From NCBI RefSeq assembly GCF_017813365.1, contig NZ_JAGIZA010000001.1, positions 372,001 to 436,000 on the forward strand: DNA of 64,000 nt, given 5' to 3'. Each line of letters opens with the position of its first letter. Position 1 is the stretch's first letter. Position numbers and translations under genes: made by a program. Source of the stretch: Roseomonas indoligenes (GTDB lineage: Bacteria > Pseudomonadota > Alphaproteobacteria > Acetobacterales > Acetobacteraceae). Below the pieces are notes generated by a model, which did not search any database, had not been told where the DNA came from, and was given only the letters and a program-made list of their open reading frames with translations. Of this stretch, positions 21,907-30,910 are shown in pieces.

Positions 21907-22872
21907 CTACTCCGTCGCGCGGATGTTCAGCCGCCGCACCAGCCCGGTCCAGCGCTCCCGCTCTACCCGCGCGGCCTCGGCCAGCGCCGCCCCGTCGCCC
22001 GCGCGGGGATCGACGCCCAGGCCCAGCAGCCGCGCGCGCAGATCCGGATCGGATGCCGCGGCCCGCGATGCCTCCGTGATGCGCGCCGCCAGGGCGGGCG
22101 GCATGTTCGCCGGCCCGAAGATGCCGAACCAGGTCTCGGAGACGAGGCCGGGCAGCCCCGCCGCCTCGCCCGTCGGGATGCCCGGCGCCAGCGGCGTCTC
22201 CCGCGCGGAGGTGACGGCCAGCGCCTTCACCGTGCCAGCCGCGATGTGGGATGCGGCGGTCGCCGGAACGTCCAGCAGCACGTGCACGTCGCCCCGCAGC
22301 AGCTCCGCATAGACTGCGCCCGTGCCGCGATAGGGCACGTGCACCATGCCGAGGTCGGCCAGGCTGTCCAGCAGCGCCCCGTTCAGGTGCGGCGTGGTCG
22401 CGACGCCAGAGGAACCGTAGTTCACCTGCCCCCGCCGCGCCTTCGCCCAGGCGATGAAGCCGCGCAGGTCGTCCACCGGCACGGTCCGAGACACCAGCAC
22501 GAGCGAGGGCGCCGCCCCGATCAGCGCCAGCGGCGTGAAGTCCTTCTCCACGTCATAGGGCAGGTTCGCGCCGGTGGCGGGCGCGGTGGAGTGGATGGAG
22601 GAGGTGGCGAGGAGCAGCGTCAGCCCATCGGCCGGCGCCCGCACCACCAGCTCAGCCGCCGGCACGCCGCCCGCGCCGGGGCGGTTCTCGATGACCACGG
22701 TCGTGCCCATCCGCTGTGCGAGGAGCGGCGCGAAGAGGCGGGAGACGGCGTCCGTGGCCCCACCGGCGGGGAAGGGCACGATCAGCCGCGTGGGGCGCCC
22801 CTGGGCGGCGGCGGGATGCGGCAGCGCGGACAGGACCGGCAGGGTAAGGAAGGAACGGCGGTTCATCGGCAT
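21907..22872 (-). CDS. Bug-family (tripartite tricarboxylate transporter) substrate-binding protein
   Basis: Periplasmic receptor of 321 aa for carboxylates or aromatic acids. It starts MPMNRRSFLTLPVLSALPHPAAAQ, a Tat-like signal, and shows the Bug signatures LIVPFPAGGATDAVSRL, VIENRPGAGG and VNYGSSGVATTPHL. An alternative ATG two codons later fits equally. TctA/TctB membrane genes are absent, as is common for these expanded families. It converges on the Mo-hydroxylase / HAAO operon and might recognise its substrate, which is inference from position only. Confidence 0.88.
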   Translation of the reverse strand: MPMNRRSFLTLPVLSALPHPAAAQGRPTRLIVPFPAGGATDAVSRLFAPLLAQRMGTTVVIENRPGAGGVPAAELVVRAPADGLTLLLATSSIHSTAPATGANLPYDVEKDFTPLALIGAAPSLVLVSRTVPVDDLRGFIAWAKARRGQVNYGSSGVATTPHLNGALLDSLADLGMVHVPYRGTGAVYAELLRGDVHVLLDVPATAASHIAAGTVKALAVTSARETPLAPGIPTGEAAGLPGLVSETWFGIFGPANMPPALAARITEASRAAASDPDLRARLLGLGVDPRAGDGAALAEAARVERERWTGLVRRLNIRATE

Positions 22873-22973
22873 GTCCAGGGAAGTCAGGGAAAGAAGGTCA
22901 GGTTAGTGCGGGCGGCACGGCGCCTCGGTCCAGGGCCCGCAGGGCGAGACTGCAAGATGCGGGCCCAGATGCC

Positions 22974-24818
22974 CTACTCTCCACAGCGCCGGAGATCGAG
23001 GACGCCACGGGGGTCCTCCCCTCGGCGCAGCGGGCGCGCGGCGGCGAGGAACACGCCGAGGATCCGCGGGTCCTCGCTGTCGCCGACGGTGCTGGGGCTC
23101 ACCGCTTCGGGCGTTTCCAGTACCAGGGTCGTTGCCTCGGCGCCCTGCAAGCCTTTCTGGCCATGTGGCACCAGGATCTCCCGCGGATGCTTGCCCAGCT
23201 CGAAGGCGCAGCCCGGGCCAGGGCCCATCCGCGCCACCACCCTCTGGGCCTCCCGCCCCGGCGATACATAGGCGGCAAGCGACAGGACGGTGCCCGCCGC
23301 ATCCGCCCCGCCGGCCAGCCGCAGGATGGCGGCCCCGCCGAGGGACCAGCGGCCTATCGCCTCCGGCGGGGCCCAGCCCAGGAATTCCAGGGGCCAGGGG
23401 CGCGGCGCGAAGGGAAGGGGCCGGCAGGCCAGGCCCAGCCTTCCCAGCCCCTCGGCATAGGCCTTCAGATAGACCTGGGCCGGCGGCACCTCGGCCGGCG
23501 GCAGGTGCCAGCGCACCGTTCGCCCGAGGCTCTGCAGTGCGGCCGGGCCCGTGATCCAGGCGGTGTCGCGCTCGCAGGCGGCCTCGCGCAGCACGGCGAA
23601 GGCGCGCTCCCGCTCCCCCATTTCCCGGGCGGCGGCGCGATTGTGCAGGAAGGCGAGGGCGCCCGACAGCCCGACCACCCCCGCGAGCACCAGGGTGAGC
23701 GCCCGGGCCGCACCCGCCCATCGCCCCGCGAACCGGATCAGCGCCGCCAGCGCCACAGCCGCCGCCAGCCCAGCGGCCAGCCCCGCCACGCGGGAATCGA
23801 CGTAGGTGCAGTCCCCAGCCCGGCACCAGGCCTGGTACTTCGGCGTCAGCGCGTGCGGCAGCGTGTTCACGAAGGCCCAGCCGACGCAGCAGAGGAGGAT
23901 CCCCGGCGCCAGGCGCGGCCGGAGGGCGCGGGCGAGGCCGGGCAGCAGCCGCAGCGCCAGCGCGGCGCCGAGAAGCCCGGCCAGGGCCGCAACCGCCAAG
24001 TCCAGGCGGCCCAGGGCCAGGTGCGGCAGGTAGGGAAGGATCGTGCCGTTGGCGACATGCCGCGCCTGCAGGCCCAGCACCTCGGCGGGCGAGGCACCGC
24101 CGAGTTCATTGCCGGTATAGTGGCTCGGGAAGGAGAGGCGGTAGGCGAGGTAGAGACCGGCCGAGAGCGCGAGGGCGGTGCCGTGCAGCCGCATCGCCCG
24201 GCCCCGTTTCCCCGGCGCCGCGGTGACCACGGCCAGGGCCGCCAGGGCGAAGCCGGCGACCAGAGCGTATTCCAGCACCAGCATCGCCGCCGCGAGGGCG
24301 AGCACGGCGGCCACCCACCCCGCGCGCCGCAGACCTGCCGGTCCTGCCAGGGGAAGGTGCAGCGCGAAAAGCCCGAGCAGCGGCAGGGTGATGAGCAGCG
24401 GGAAGGCGTTGGGCGGCAGGTGGTGCTCCGCCATCGGGGTGAGGCAGAGCGTCAGCAGCAGCGCCGGACGGGTCAGCGGCAGGCGGAAGCGCCGGGCGGC
24501 AAGGTGGCAGAAGGCCAGGATGAGTGCGCCGAAGATGCCGACGGCAAGAACCCGCCCCCAGGCGTATTCCGCCATCAGGGAACCGGCCATGACCAGCGGC
24601 ATGGCCGGGAAGATGCCCAGGCGCCCCTGCATCTCCGCCAGCTTCCGCACCTCATCGAACAGGGCGGCCGGGCGGTCGAGCGTGGTCAGGAACGCGAACT
24701 GCCAGAAGTTGTCGTCCGCGGACCCGTGAAAGGCCGAAAGGAAGGGCCATAGCTGCACCAGCACCAGGAGGAGGAGCGCGACATCGGGCAGGGCCGCCCG
24801 CAGCCGCTCCCGAAACAC
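22974..24818 (-). CDS. Polytopic membrane protein with C-terminal extracytoplasmic domain, 614 aa
   Basis: Unrecognised integral membrane protein. About ten hydrophobic segments fill residues 10-400 (e.g. ALLLLVLVQLWPFLSAF, ALVAGFALAALAVVTAA), followed by a roughly 210-residue soluble C-terminal part. An acidic SADDNFW motif sits in the first periplasmic loop, reminiscent of the DxD/ExD loop of GT-C glycosyltransferases, but I cannot assign a substrate. The start is GTG with GAGG upstream. It is flanked by same-strand genes with gaps of 100 to 200 bases that hold nothing recognisable. Confidence 0.75.
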   Translation of the reverse strand: MFRERLRAALPDVALLLLVLVQLWPFLSAFHGSADDNFWQFAFLTTLDRPAALFDEVRKLAEMQGRLGIFPAMPLVMAGSLMAEYAWGRVLAVGIFGALILAFCHLAARRFRLPLTRPALLLTLCLTPMAEHHLPPNAFPLLITLPLLGLFALHLPLAGPAGLRRAGWVAAVLALAAAMLVLEYALVAGFALAALAVVTAAPGKRGRAMRLHGTALALSAGLYLAYRLSFPSHYTGNELGGASPAEVLGLQARHVANGTILPYLPHLALGRLDLAVAALAGLLGAALALRLLPGLARALRPRLAPGILLCCVGWAFVNTLPHALTPKYQAWCRAGDCTYVDSRVAGLAAGLAAAVALAALIRFAGRWAGAARALTLVLAGVVGLSGALAFLHNRAAAREMGERERAFAVLREAACERDTAWITGPAALQSLGRTVRWHLPPAEVPPAQVYLKAYAEGLGRLGLACRPLPFAPRPWPLEFLGWAPPEAIGRWSLGGAAILRLAGGADAAGTVLSLAAYVSPGREAQRVVARMGPGPGCAFELGKHPREILVPHGQKGLQGAEATTLVLETPEAVSPSTVGDSEDPRILGVFLAAARPLRRGEDPRGVLDLRRCGE

Positions 24819-25023
24819 CCGCCTCGGTGCGGCACTGGGGGCGACGTTCAGGAGGAGCGTCGGCCGCTCGTCAGTTTTGTACGCGAACAGCGGCCAGCCC
24901 TTTCGAAGCGCCCCTATGCTGCCCTGCTTCTAGAACCAATTTCCGCAACTTGAGACCTGCGAACCGCCCGCCCTCGCATTTTCGCGGTGCGCCCGGGCGC
25001 CGGACCGTTCCGGCAGGCGCCTC

Positions 25024-26205
25024 TCAGCCCCGAAGCCAGCGCCGCAGCCGCGCCGGCGCCTCGGCCATGTCTGCCTCCGGCCCACAATAGCTGAAGCGGA
25101 GGAAGCGGGTCCCGCGCTCCGGGTCGAAATCCACCCCCGGGGTGGCAGCGATCCCCGCCTCATCCAGCATCCGGCGGCAGAAATCGGGGCTGTCGTTGGT
25201 GAGGTGCCCGACATCCGCCCAGATGTAGAAGGCCCCGTCCGCCGCCGCGATCCGGTCGAACCCTGCCTCCGGCAGCCCGGCCAGCAGCAGGTCGCGGGAG
25301 CGGCGGTAGGTGGCGCGGTTCGCCTCCAACTCCTCGATGCAGTCGAAGGCCGCCTCCGCCGCCACCTGGGCCACGTGGGGGGCGGAGATGAACATGTTCT
25401 GCGCCAGCCGCTCCACCGGCCGCACCAGGTCCTCGGGCAGCACGGTCCAGCCCACGCGCCAGCCGGTCATGCTGAAATACTTGGAGAAGCTGTTCACCAC
25501 GATTGCGCTGGGCGAGAGGGCGGCGGCCGTGGCTTCCTCCGTGCCGTAGGACAGGCCGTGATAGATCTCGTCCGAGATCAGCCGCACCCCGTTGGCGTGG
25601 CACCAGCAGGCGATGTTCCGCAGTTCTTCAGGCGCCAGCATCGTGCCGGCGGGATTGCAGGGGCTGGCGACGATCAGCCCGGCCGGGCGCGGGTCCAGCG
25701 CCTCCAGCATCGCGACGGTCGGCTGGAAGCGGGTGGAGGCGTCGCAGGGCAGGAGCAGCGGCACCATGCCGAGCGCGGTGAGGATATTGGCATAGGGCGG
25801 GTAGTAGGGCGCGGCCATCGCCACCCGGTCCCCCGCGTCGAAGGCCGCGAGGAAGGCGAGGGGGAAGGCGCCGGAGGCGCCCACCGTCACCGCGATCCGC
25901 TCCATCGGCACCGCGGCGCCATAGTGCCCGGCATAGCGGGCTGCGATGCGCGCGCGGAGCGAGGGCAGGCCGAAGGCTTCCGTATAGCCCATAGGGTGGC
26001 CGTCCCGCAGGGCGCGGGCGGCGGCCTCCGCGGCGCCGCGAGGGGCGCCGGTGCCGGGCTGCCCCACCTCCATCCGCAGGATGCCCGGCTGCCCCGGCGG
26101 GATGGCGGCGGCGCGCGCATTGGCGGCCGCGATCACGTCCATGACGAGGAAGGGCGGCGCGCTGGCGCCCCGCCCGACCTTGAAGCCCCCCTGGACTTCC
26201 GGCAC
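25024..26205 (-). CDS. PLP-dependent class I/II aminotransferase
   Basis: Fold-type I aminotransferase of 393 aa. The PLP lysine is in NSFSKYFSMTGWRVGW; other family signatures are VASPCNPAGTM and LISDEIYHGLSYG, with the active-site Arg in TRFLRFSYCG. The GTG at 26205 is chosen because it lies one base after the stop of the upstream GGT-like gene and gives the usual N terminus (FKVGRGASAPPFLVMDV). An ATG at 26142 would shorten it by 21 residues. The open frame reaching further upstream is a shadow of the GGT-like gene. Amino-acid specificity is unknown. Confidence 0.88.
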   Translation of the reverse strand: MPEVQGGFKVGRGASAPPFLVMDVIAAANARAAAIPPGQPGILRMEVGQPGTGAPRGAAEAAARALRDGHPMGYTEAFGLPSLRARIAARYAGHYGAAVPMERIAVTVGASGAFPLAFLAAFDAGDRVAMAAPYYPPYANILTALGMVPLLLPCDASTRFQPTVAMLEALDPRPAGLIVASPCNPAGTMLAPEELRNIACWCHANGVRLISDEIYHGLSYGTEEATAAALSPSAIVVNSFSKYFSMTGWRVGWTVLPEDLVRPVERLAQNMFISAPHVAQVAAEAAFDCIEELEANRATYRRSRDLLLAGLPEAGFDRIAAADGAFYIWADVGHLTNDSPDFCRRMLDEAGIAATPGVDFDPERGTRFLRFSYCGPEADMAEAPARLRRWLRG

Positions 26206-26206
26206 C

Positions 26207-27577
26207 TCAGTCGTTCCCGGTGGAGACGCCGAAGCCGCGCGCATCGGCCACCGCCGAGCAGTTGGCGGCGCGGACGCTGCCCTGGCAGGAGACGGCGACG
26301 CCGCGCCCCGGCTCCGGCGCGCCGGAGGCGATGGCCTGGGCCAGCGGCACGCGCCGGCCGAGATGCAGCCCGGCAGGGCCCCCGGCGGCGGCCGGCGCCG
26401 CGCCCTGGCCCGATCCAGCCCCGGCATAGCGCATGGTCTTCACGTTCAGGTTGGCCAGCAGCACCGCGCCCAGCGGCACCGGCTGCACCCCACCCATCCC
26501 CGGCGCGGGGGCCAGCAGGAAGCCCATGCCCGGCACCATCCGCCCCGTGCCGAACAGGTTGTTCATGGTGAAGGCGCAGGCCACCGCCCCGCCATCCCGG
26601 TCCTGCACCACCAAGGAGGTGCTGGCGCCGAAGTTCCCGGCGACGACGGGGGGCGCGCTGCCCGCGGCCGTGGCGCGGAAGGCCGCCAGGGTCGCGCCGC
26701 CGTCCACGGAGGCGGGCAGTGTGGCCAGCACGTCCGATCCCACCCGCTCCTGCGCCGCCGCCACGGCCTGGGGCACGGCGTTCCGCATTTCGGCGACGGT
26801 CAGGAAGCCACCGGCCGCCCTGCTGCCCTCCTCCACGCGCCGCGCCAGCCCGCCCTGGTGCAGGTCGCCCACCCCTGCGGTGCGGATGCTCGAGAGGGTG
26901 GAGGCCAGTTCCTGCTGGGTCAGGGCCGCGCCCTCGGCGATCGGATTTCCGCCGGGCGCGAAGACGGCGCGGGAGACGGGATCGGCCATCAGGGGTCCCG
27001 CCACGGCCGCCAGGTCCGCCGAGAGGGCGCGGGAGACGGGGGTGCCGAAGCGGGCCATTCCCTCCGCGGGGGCAATCGTGCGCTCGAAGGGCAGGCGCCC
27101 CTGGCGGGCATGGAGGGCGAAGAGGCCTCGGGCCATCATCGGGATGGCGGCGGGCCGGTCCGCCCCGCGCGGCACGCCCTCGCGCGCACCGGGCTGGAAG
27201 AGGAAGGCCTCGATCTCGTTGCGCCGGGGGTCATAGCCGAGGCAGGCACCGCCGCCGCCAAGCCCGGCGCGGGAGGGGAGGGTGACGGTGAGGGCAAAGC
27301 CCGCTGCCACTGCCGCATCCGCGGCCGACCCACCGGCCGAGAGGACGTCCCGCGCGACCAGGGCCGCGCGCGGCTCCTCCGCCGCGACGTTGCCGAGGAA
27401 GCCCTGCACGTAGCCGGCCTGTCCGGGCTGGAGGGAGGGGCCGCCGGTGATCGCGTTGCTCACACGGTCGATGGTGGAGCAGCCCGCCAGCGCCCCCATG
27501 GCCAGGGAAAGGGCCAGGACCCTTGCCCGCCCGGCTGCCCCGTGTCGCCGCGCGATGGAATTCTCAGGGTTCGCCAT
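26207..27577 (-). CDS. Gamma-glutamyltransferase-like lipoprotein, probably diverged
   Basis: A 456-residue member of the GGT (Ntn-hydrolase) family, shorter than the usual 560-580. It carries a lipobox (LAGC, Cys33) after a hydrophobic segment. Family core signatures are LSAGGSAADAAVAAGFAL, GLGGGGACL and FTMNNLFGTG. Two catalytic features differ: the DFRE motif with the substrate-binding Arg is replaced by FLFQPGA (about residues 125-131), and the nucleophile motif TTH reads S319-T320-S321, so Ser replaces the expected Thr if no gap is present. ATGs at 27592 and 27610 are alternative starts; 27577 has AGGA four bases upstream. Its stop abuts the aminotransferase gene. Confidence 0.82.
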   Translation of the reverse strand: MANPENSIARRHGAAGRARVLALSLAMGALAGCSTIDRVSNAITGGPSLQPGQAGYVQGFLGNVAAEEPRAALVARDVLSAGGSAADAAVAAGFALTVTLPSRAGLGGGGACLGYDPRRNEIEAFLFQPGAREGVPRGADRPAAIPMMARGLFALHARQGRLPFERTIAPAEGMARFGTPVSRALSADLAAVAGPLMADPVSRAVFAPGGNPIAEGAALTQQELASTLSSIRTAGVGDLHQGGLARRVEEGSRAAGGFLTVAEMRNAVPQAVAAAQERVGSDVLATLPASVDGGATLAAFRATAAGSAPPVVAGNFGASTSLVVQDRDGGAVACAFTMNNLFGTGRMVPGMGFLLAPAPGMGGVQPVPLGAVLLANLNVKTMRYAGAGSGQGAAPAAAGGPAGLHLGRRVPLAQAIASGAPEPGRGVAVSCQGSVRAANCSAVADARGFGVSTGND

Positions 27578-27799
27578 TCTGTCCTGGGCCATTCCCGCGG
27601 TGGTCGTCATCGCCGCGTTCCTCGCACCCGGTGGCGCCGGGACGCAAGGGGGGCAGGGCGCGAAGGCCACCTTCACCGGCCCTGGACTGGAATGCGGAGC
27701 GGCGCGGCCCATGATAGGCTTCCCCCTTGAGGCCCGCGCCAGGGGCAGACCTCGGCCAGTCCCAGGCAGAGGATTCCCCGGCAGAGGATACGGAAACCG

Positions 27800-28591
27800 A
27801 TGAAGCAGATCCTGATGGCGGGCGCGGCCCTGGTGCTGGCCGGCGGCATGGCCCTTGCCCAAACCAGTGGCCAGGCCGGGGCACCGGCCCCCGCCTCGAC
27901 GCCGCCTGCCGCCACGGCCCCGGCCTTCTCCGCCCAGCAGCGGGAGGAGATCGTCTCCATCCTGCGGGAGGCGCTGAAGTCCGACCCCTCCATCCTGCGG
28001 GACGCAGTCGGCGCGATGCAGGAGGCGCAGCGGACGGAGCAGGCCAATAGCCAGCGCGCCGCCCTCGCCGCCAGCCACGACGCGCTGTTCAACGACGCGC
28101 GCGACCCCATCAAGGGCAATGCCCGGGGCGACGTGACGATCGTGGAGTTCTTCGATGCGCGCTGCGGCTACTGCAAGGCGCTCTACCCGAACATGCAGAC
28201 CCTGCTGCAGCGGGACCGCAATATCCGCGTGGTGATGAAGGACCTGCCCATCCTCGGGCCGAACAGCGTCGTCGCCAGCCGCGCCCTGCTGGCCGCCCAG
28301 AAGCAGGGCAAGTACGAGGCGCTCTACGACGCGCTGCTGAAGCTGCGGACGGAGCCCACGGAACAGGTCATCCAGGCGGAGGCGCAGCGCGCGGGACTCG
28401 ACTGGGCCCGCCTGCGGCGCGACATGGACGACCCCGCGATCATGCAGCGCATCCAGGCCAACGTGGCGCTGGCGCAGCGCCTGCAGCTGGAGGGCACGCC
28501 CGCCCTGGTGATCGGCGACACCCTCATTCCCGGCGCCGTGGAACTCTCCGAGCTGGAGCGGCTGGTGGCCGAGGCGCGGCGCCGTGGCTGA
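27800..28591 (+). CDS. DsbA/ScsC-family thiol-disulfide oxidoreductase
   Basis: Periplasmic thioredoxin-fold protein of 263 aa that handles disulfides in exported proteins. It starts MKQILMAGAALVLAGGMALAQ, a signal peptide cleaved near ALAQ. An Ala/Pro linker and a helical segment (residues 45-100), possibly for oligomerisation as in ScsC/Com1-type proteins, precede the thioredoxin fold with active site FFDARCGYCKALYP (Cys122, Cys125) and the cis-proline loop LEGTPALVIG. It is divergent from the GGT-like gene and overlaps the start of the tryptophan dioxygenase gene by 8 bases. Confidence 0.9.
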   Translation: MKQILMAGAALVLAGGMALAQTSGQAGAPAPASTPPAATAPAFSAQQREEIVSILREALKSDPSILRDAVGAMQEAQRTEQANSQRAALAASHDALFNDARDPIKGNARGDVTIVEFFDARCGYCKALYPNMQTLLQRDRNIRVVMKDLPILGPNSVVASRALLAAQKQGKYEALYDALLKLRTEPTEQVIQAEAQRAGLDWARLRRDMDDPAIMQRIQANVALAQRLQLEGTPALVIGDTLIPGAVELSELERLVAEARRRG

Positions 28592-29465
28592 CGCGCCGGA
28601 CCAGGCGCCAGCGGGCGCGTCGGTGGACGCGCCCGACCATGCAAAGGAGGAGGGGCGCGGCCTCGCGACCGACTTCTCCCGCACCATGTCCTATGGCGGC
28701 TACCTGCAGCTGGACACGCTGCTCTCCGCGCAGAACCCGCTCTCCGACAAGCACGACGAGCTTCTCTTCATCGTCATCCACCACGTCCAGGAACTCTGGA
28801 TGAAGCTCATCATCCGGGAGCTGGAGGTGGCGACGGCCTGCGTGCGGGCGGACGACCTGCGCCCGGCCTTCAAGGGCATGGCCCGGGTCTCCCGCATCCA
28901 GCGGCAGCTGGTGGAGGCCTGGGACGTGCTCTCCACCATGACGCCGGCGGATTACCTCTCCTTCCGGGACGTGCTCGGCCAGTCCTCCGGCTTCCAGTCC
29001 TGGCAGTACCGGATGATGGAGATCCTGCTGGGGGCGCGGGACGAGTTCATGCTGAAGCCGCACGCGCACGACGCAGCGCTGACGGCCAGGCTGCGCCAGG
29101 CCTTCGACTCCCCCTCCCTCTACCAGGAATCCCTTCGCCTGCTGGCCCGGCGCGGCATTGCCGTGCCGGACGGCGTGCTGAACCGCGATCCCGCCACGCC
29201 GCATGCCGAGGATGAGGGCGTGGTGCGGGCCTGGGAGGTCATCTACCGGAACAGCGCGCAGCATTTCGATCTCTACGAGCTGGCCGAGGAACTGGTGGAC
29301 CTGGAGGACGCCTTCCAGCAGTGGCGCTTCCGGCACGTCACCACGGTGGAGCGGGTGATCGGGATGCGGACGGGCACCGGCGGCTCTGCCGGCGTGGCCT
29401 ATCTGCGTCGCGCGCTGGAGCGGCGCTTCTTCCCGGAGCTGTGGACGGTGCGCGGCCGGCTCTAA
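28584..29465 (+). CDS. kynA: Tryptophan 2,3-dioxygenase
   Basis: Haem dioxygenase of 293 aa opening the indole ring of L-tryptophan to N-formylkynurenine, the first step of the kynurenine pathway. Landmarks are SYGGYLQLDTLLSAQ, DELLFIVIHHVQELWMKL, FQSWQYRMMEILLG, and FRHVTTVERVIGMRTGTGG, with the proximal haem His in FRHVTT. The GTG start at 28584 overlaps the end of the DsbA-like gene, so translation is probably coupled although the two functions are unrelated. A kynureninase-related gene converges on it from 29617; no formamidase gene was seen in the window. Confidence 0.95.
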   Translation: MADAPDQAPAGASVDAPDHAKEEGRGLATDFSRTMSYGGYLQLDTLLSAQNPLSDKHDELLFIVIHHVQELWMKLIIRELEVATACVRADDLRPAFKGMARVSRIQRQLVEAWDVLSTMTPADYLSFRDVLGQSSGFQSWQYRMMEILLGARDEFMLKPHAHDAALTARLRQAFDSPSLYQESLRLLARRGIAVPDGVLNRDPATPHAEDEGVVRAWEVIYRNSAQHFDLYELAEELVDLEDAFQQWRFRHVTTVERVIGMRTGTGGSAGVAYLRRALERRFFPELWTVRGRL

Positions 29466-29616
29466 ACCGAGGAGGCGCCCAGGTCCGGAACCCTGGCATC
29501 CGGCGTCTGCGCCACGGCTCTGCCGACGATCCGCGTGAACGCCCGGCAGTTCATGTCAGGTTCGTCGCCGTCAGGAACGGCCGACAGGGGATCGCCGGTC
29601 CTCGCTCCCCGGCTCC

Positions 29617-30777
29617 TCAGCCGGGAAGGCGGCGGATCCGCGCCAGGGCGGCATCCACCTCCTCCGCCGTCTGATAGAGGCCGAACCCGAAGCGCAGTCG
29701 CCGCCCGCGCCGGTCGGTCACGATCCCCGCCGCGTGCAGCCGTGCCTGCCAGGCCTCCGCGTCGTCGAGGTCGAAGGCCAGGAAGTTGCCGCGGCTCGGC
29801 TCTGAGAGCGGCACGGCCAGCCGCGCCGGATCCAGCCCCGTTCCCTGGAGGCCGGCGCAGAAACGCTCTTGCAGCGTCACCGCGTGGTCGTGAATCGCGG
29901 CCGCCGTCAGCCCCTGTTCAGCCACCCAGCGCATCGCCGCGTCCAGGCGATAGAGGCCGGAGGGGTCAAAGGTGGCGCCGAGGAAGCGGTTCCCGCCCGG
30001 TGCATAGCCCACGCCACCGTCGCTGGCGGCCAGGGCGCCGAAGGCGGCGTACCAGCCCGTGTCGCGCGGGCGCGGCAGCAGGCCCGGCGGACAGTGCAGG
30101 AAGCAGCAGCCCTCGCCGGCCATGGCGTATTTGTACCCGCCTGCCGTGAAAAAGGCCCGGTGCGCGATGCCGGATAGGTCCACGGGCCGCGCCATGAAGG
30201 CGTGGTAGCCGTCGATCACCAGCACGGCATCGCCCGCCGCCTCCGCCAGCGCCTCCAGCCCGGTCAGCGCGTAGCCGGAGTGGAAGAAGACCTCGCTCAC
30301 CCAGATCAGGTCGAAGCCCTCCCGGGCGGCCTCGGCCAGCCGCGCCACGCAGTCGCCGCCGGGCTCGGAGGGGAGGCGGGTGACGGCGACCAGCCCCTCC
30401 TCCTCCAGCCGCGCGACCTGGCGGGCGAAGGAGTGGAACTCGCCATCCGTCGTCAGCACCCGCGTCGCCCGGCCGGAGGGCCCGCTGAGAGGCATGCAGG
30501 AGAGGATGCGGCGGACGAAGTCGTGCGTGTTGGGCGCAAAGACCAGCGTGGAGGGATCGGGCAGGTTCAGGTGCCCTGCCACATGGGCGCGGCAGGCCTC
30601 CGTCACCGGGCCCAGCACCGCTTCCCACTTGTCGTCCTGCATCCGGGCCGCATCGTCCCAGGCGCGGATCTGCGCCTCCCGCGTCACGTCGGGCCAGGGG
30701 TGGTGGCTATGCGCGGCGAAGTGCAGCCGCCCCGGATCGGCCGAGAGGAAACGGGAGAAGTGCGCGCGCAGGTCCAA
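29617..30777 (-). CDS. Class V aminotransferase-fold enzyme, kynureninase-related
   Basis: PLP enzyme of 386 aa. The cofactor Lys is in FTAGGYKYAMAGEG (Lys216), and VLVIDGYHAF supplies the Asp189/His192 pair seen in kynureninases. Kynureninase is favoured because the gene sits next to tryptophan dioxygenase, but cysteine desulfurase-like or epimerase members cannot be ruled out. No ATG or GTG gives a sensible N terminus; a TTG at 30777 with GGAG eight bases upstream gives LDLRAHFSRFLSADPGRLHF and is taken as the start. The upstream extension of the frame is a shadow. Confidence 0.8.
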   Translation of the reverse strand: MDLRAHFSRFLSADPGRLHFAAHSHHPWPDVTREAQIRAWDDAARMQDDKWEAVLGPVTEACRAHVAGHLNLPDPSTLVFAPNTHDFVRRILSCMPLSGPSGRATRVLTTDGEFHSFARQVARLEEEGLVAVTRLPSEPGGDCVARLAEAAREGFDLIWVSEVFFHSGYALTGLEALAEAAGDAVLVIDGYHAFMARPVDLSGIAHRAFFTAGGYKYAMAGEGCCFLHCPPGLLPRPRDTGWYAAFGALAASDGGVGYAPGGNRFLGATFDPSGLYRLDAAMRWVAEQGLTAAAIHDHAVTLQERFCAGLQGTGLDPARLAVPLSEPSRGNFLAFDLDDAEAWQARLHAAGIVTDRRGRRLRFGFGLYQTAEEVDAALARIRRLPG

Positions 30778-30910
30778 GGCGGGGCTCCGGATTGTCGCCG
30801 TGGGGGAGGCGTATAGAGTGGTGGCGGGAGACCGGGAATGGCGAAGGGCCTTCTGCCGATGGGCGCGCAGCGAACCGCCACGGCCGGCGCCGGAAGGGTG
30901 GTGCCCCCGC

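Noticed and set aside
23163-24752. 529-aa forward open frame opposite the 614-aa membrane protein
   Set aside because: Gln/Arg/Gly-rich shadow; the reverse frame shows regular hydrophobic helices.
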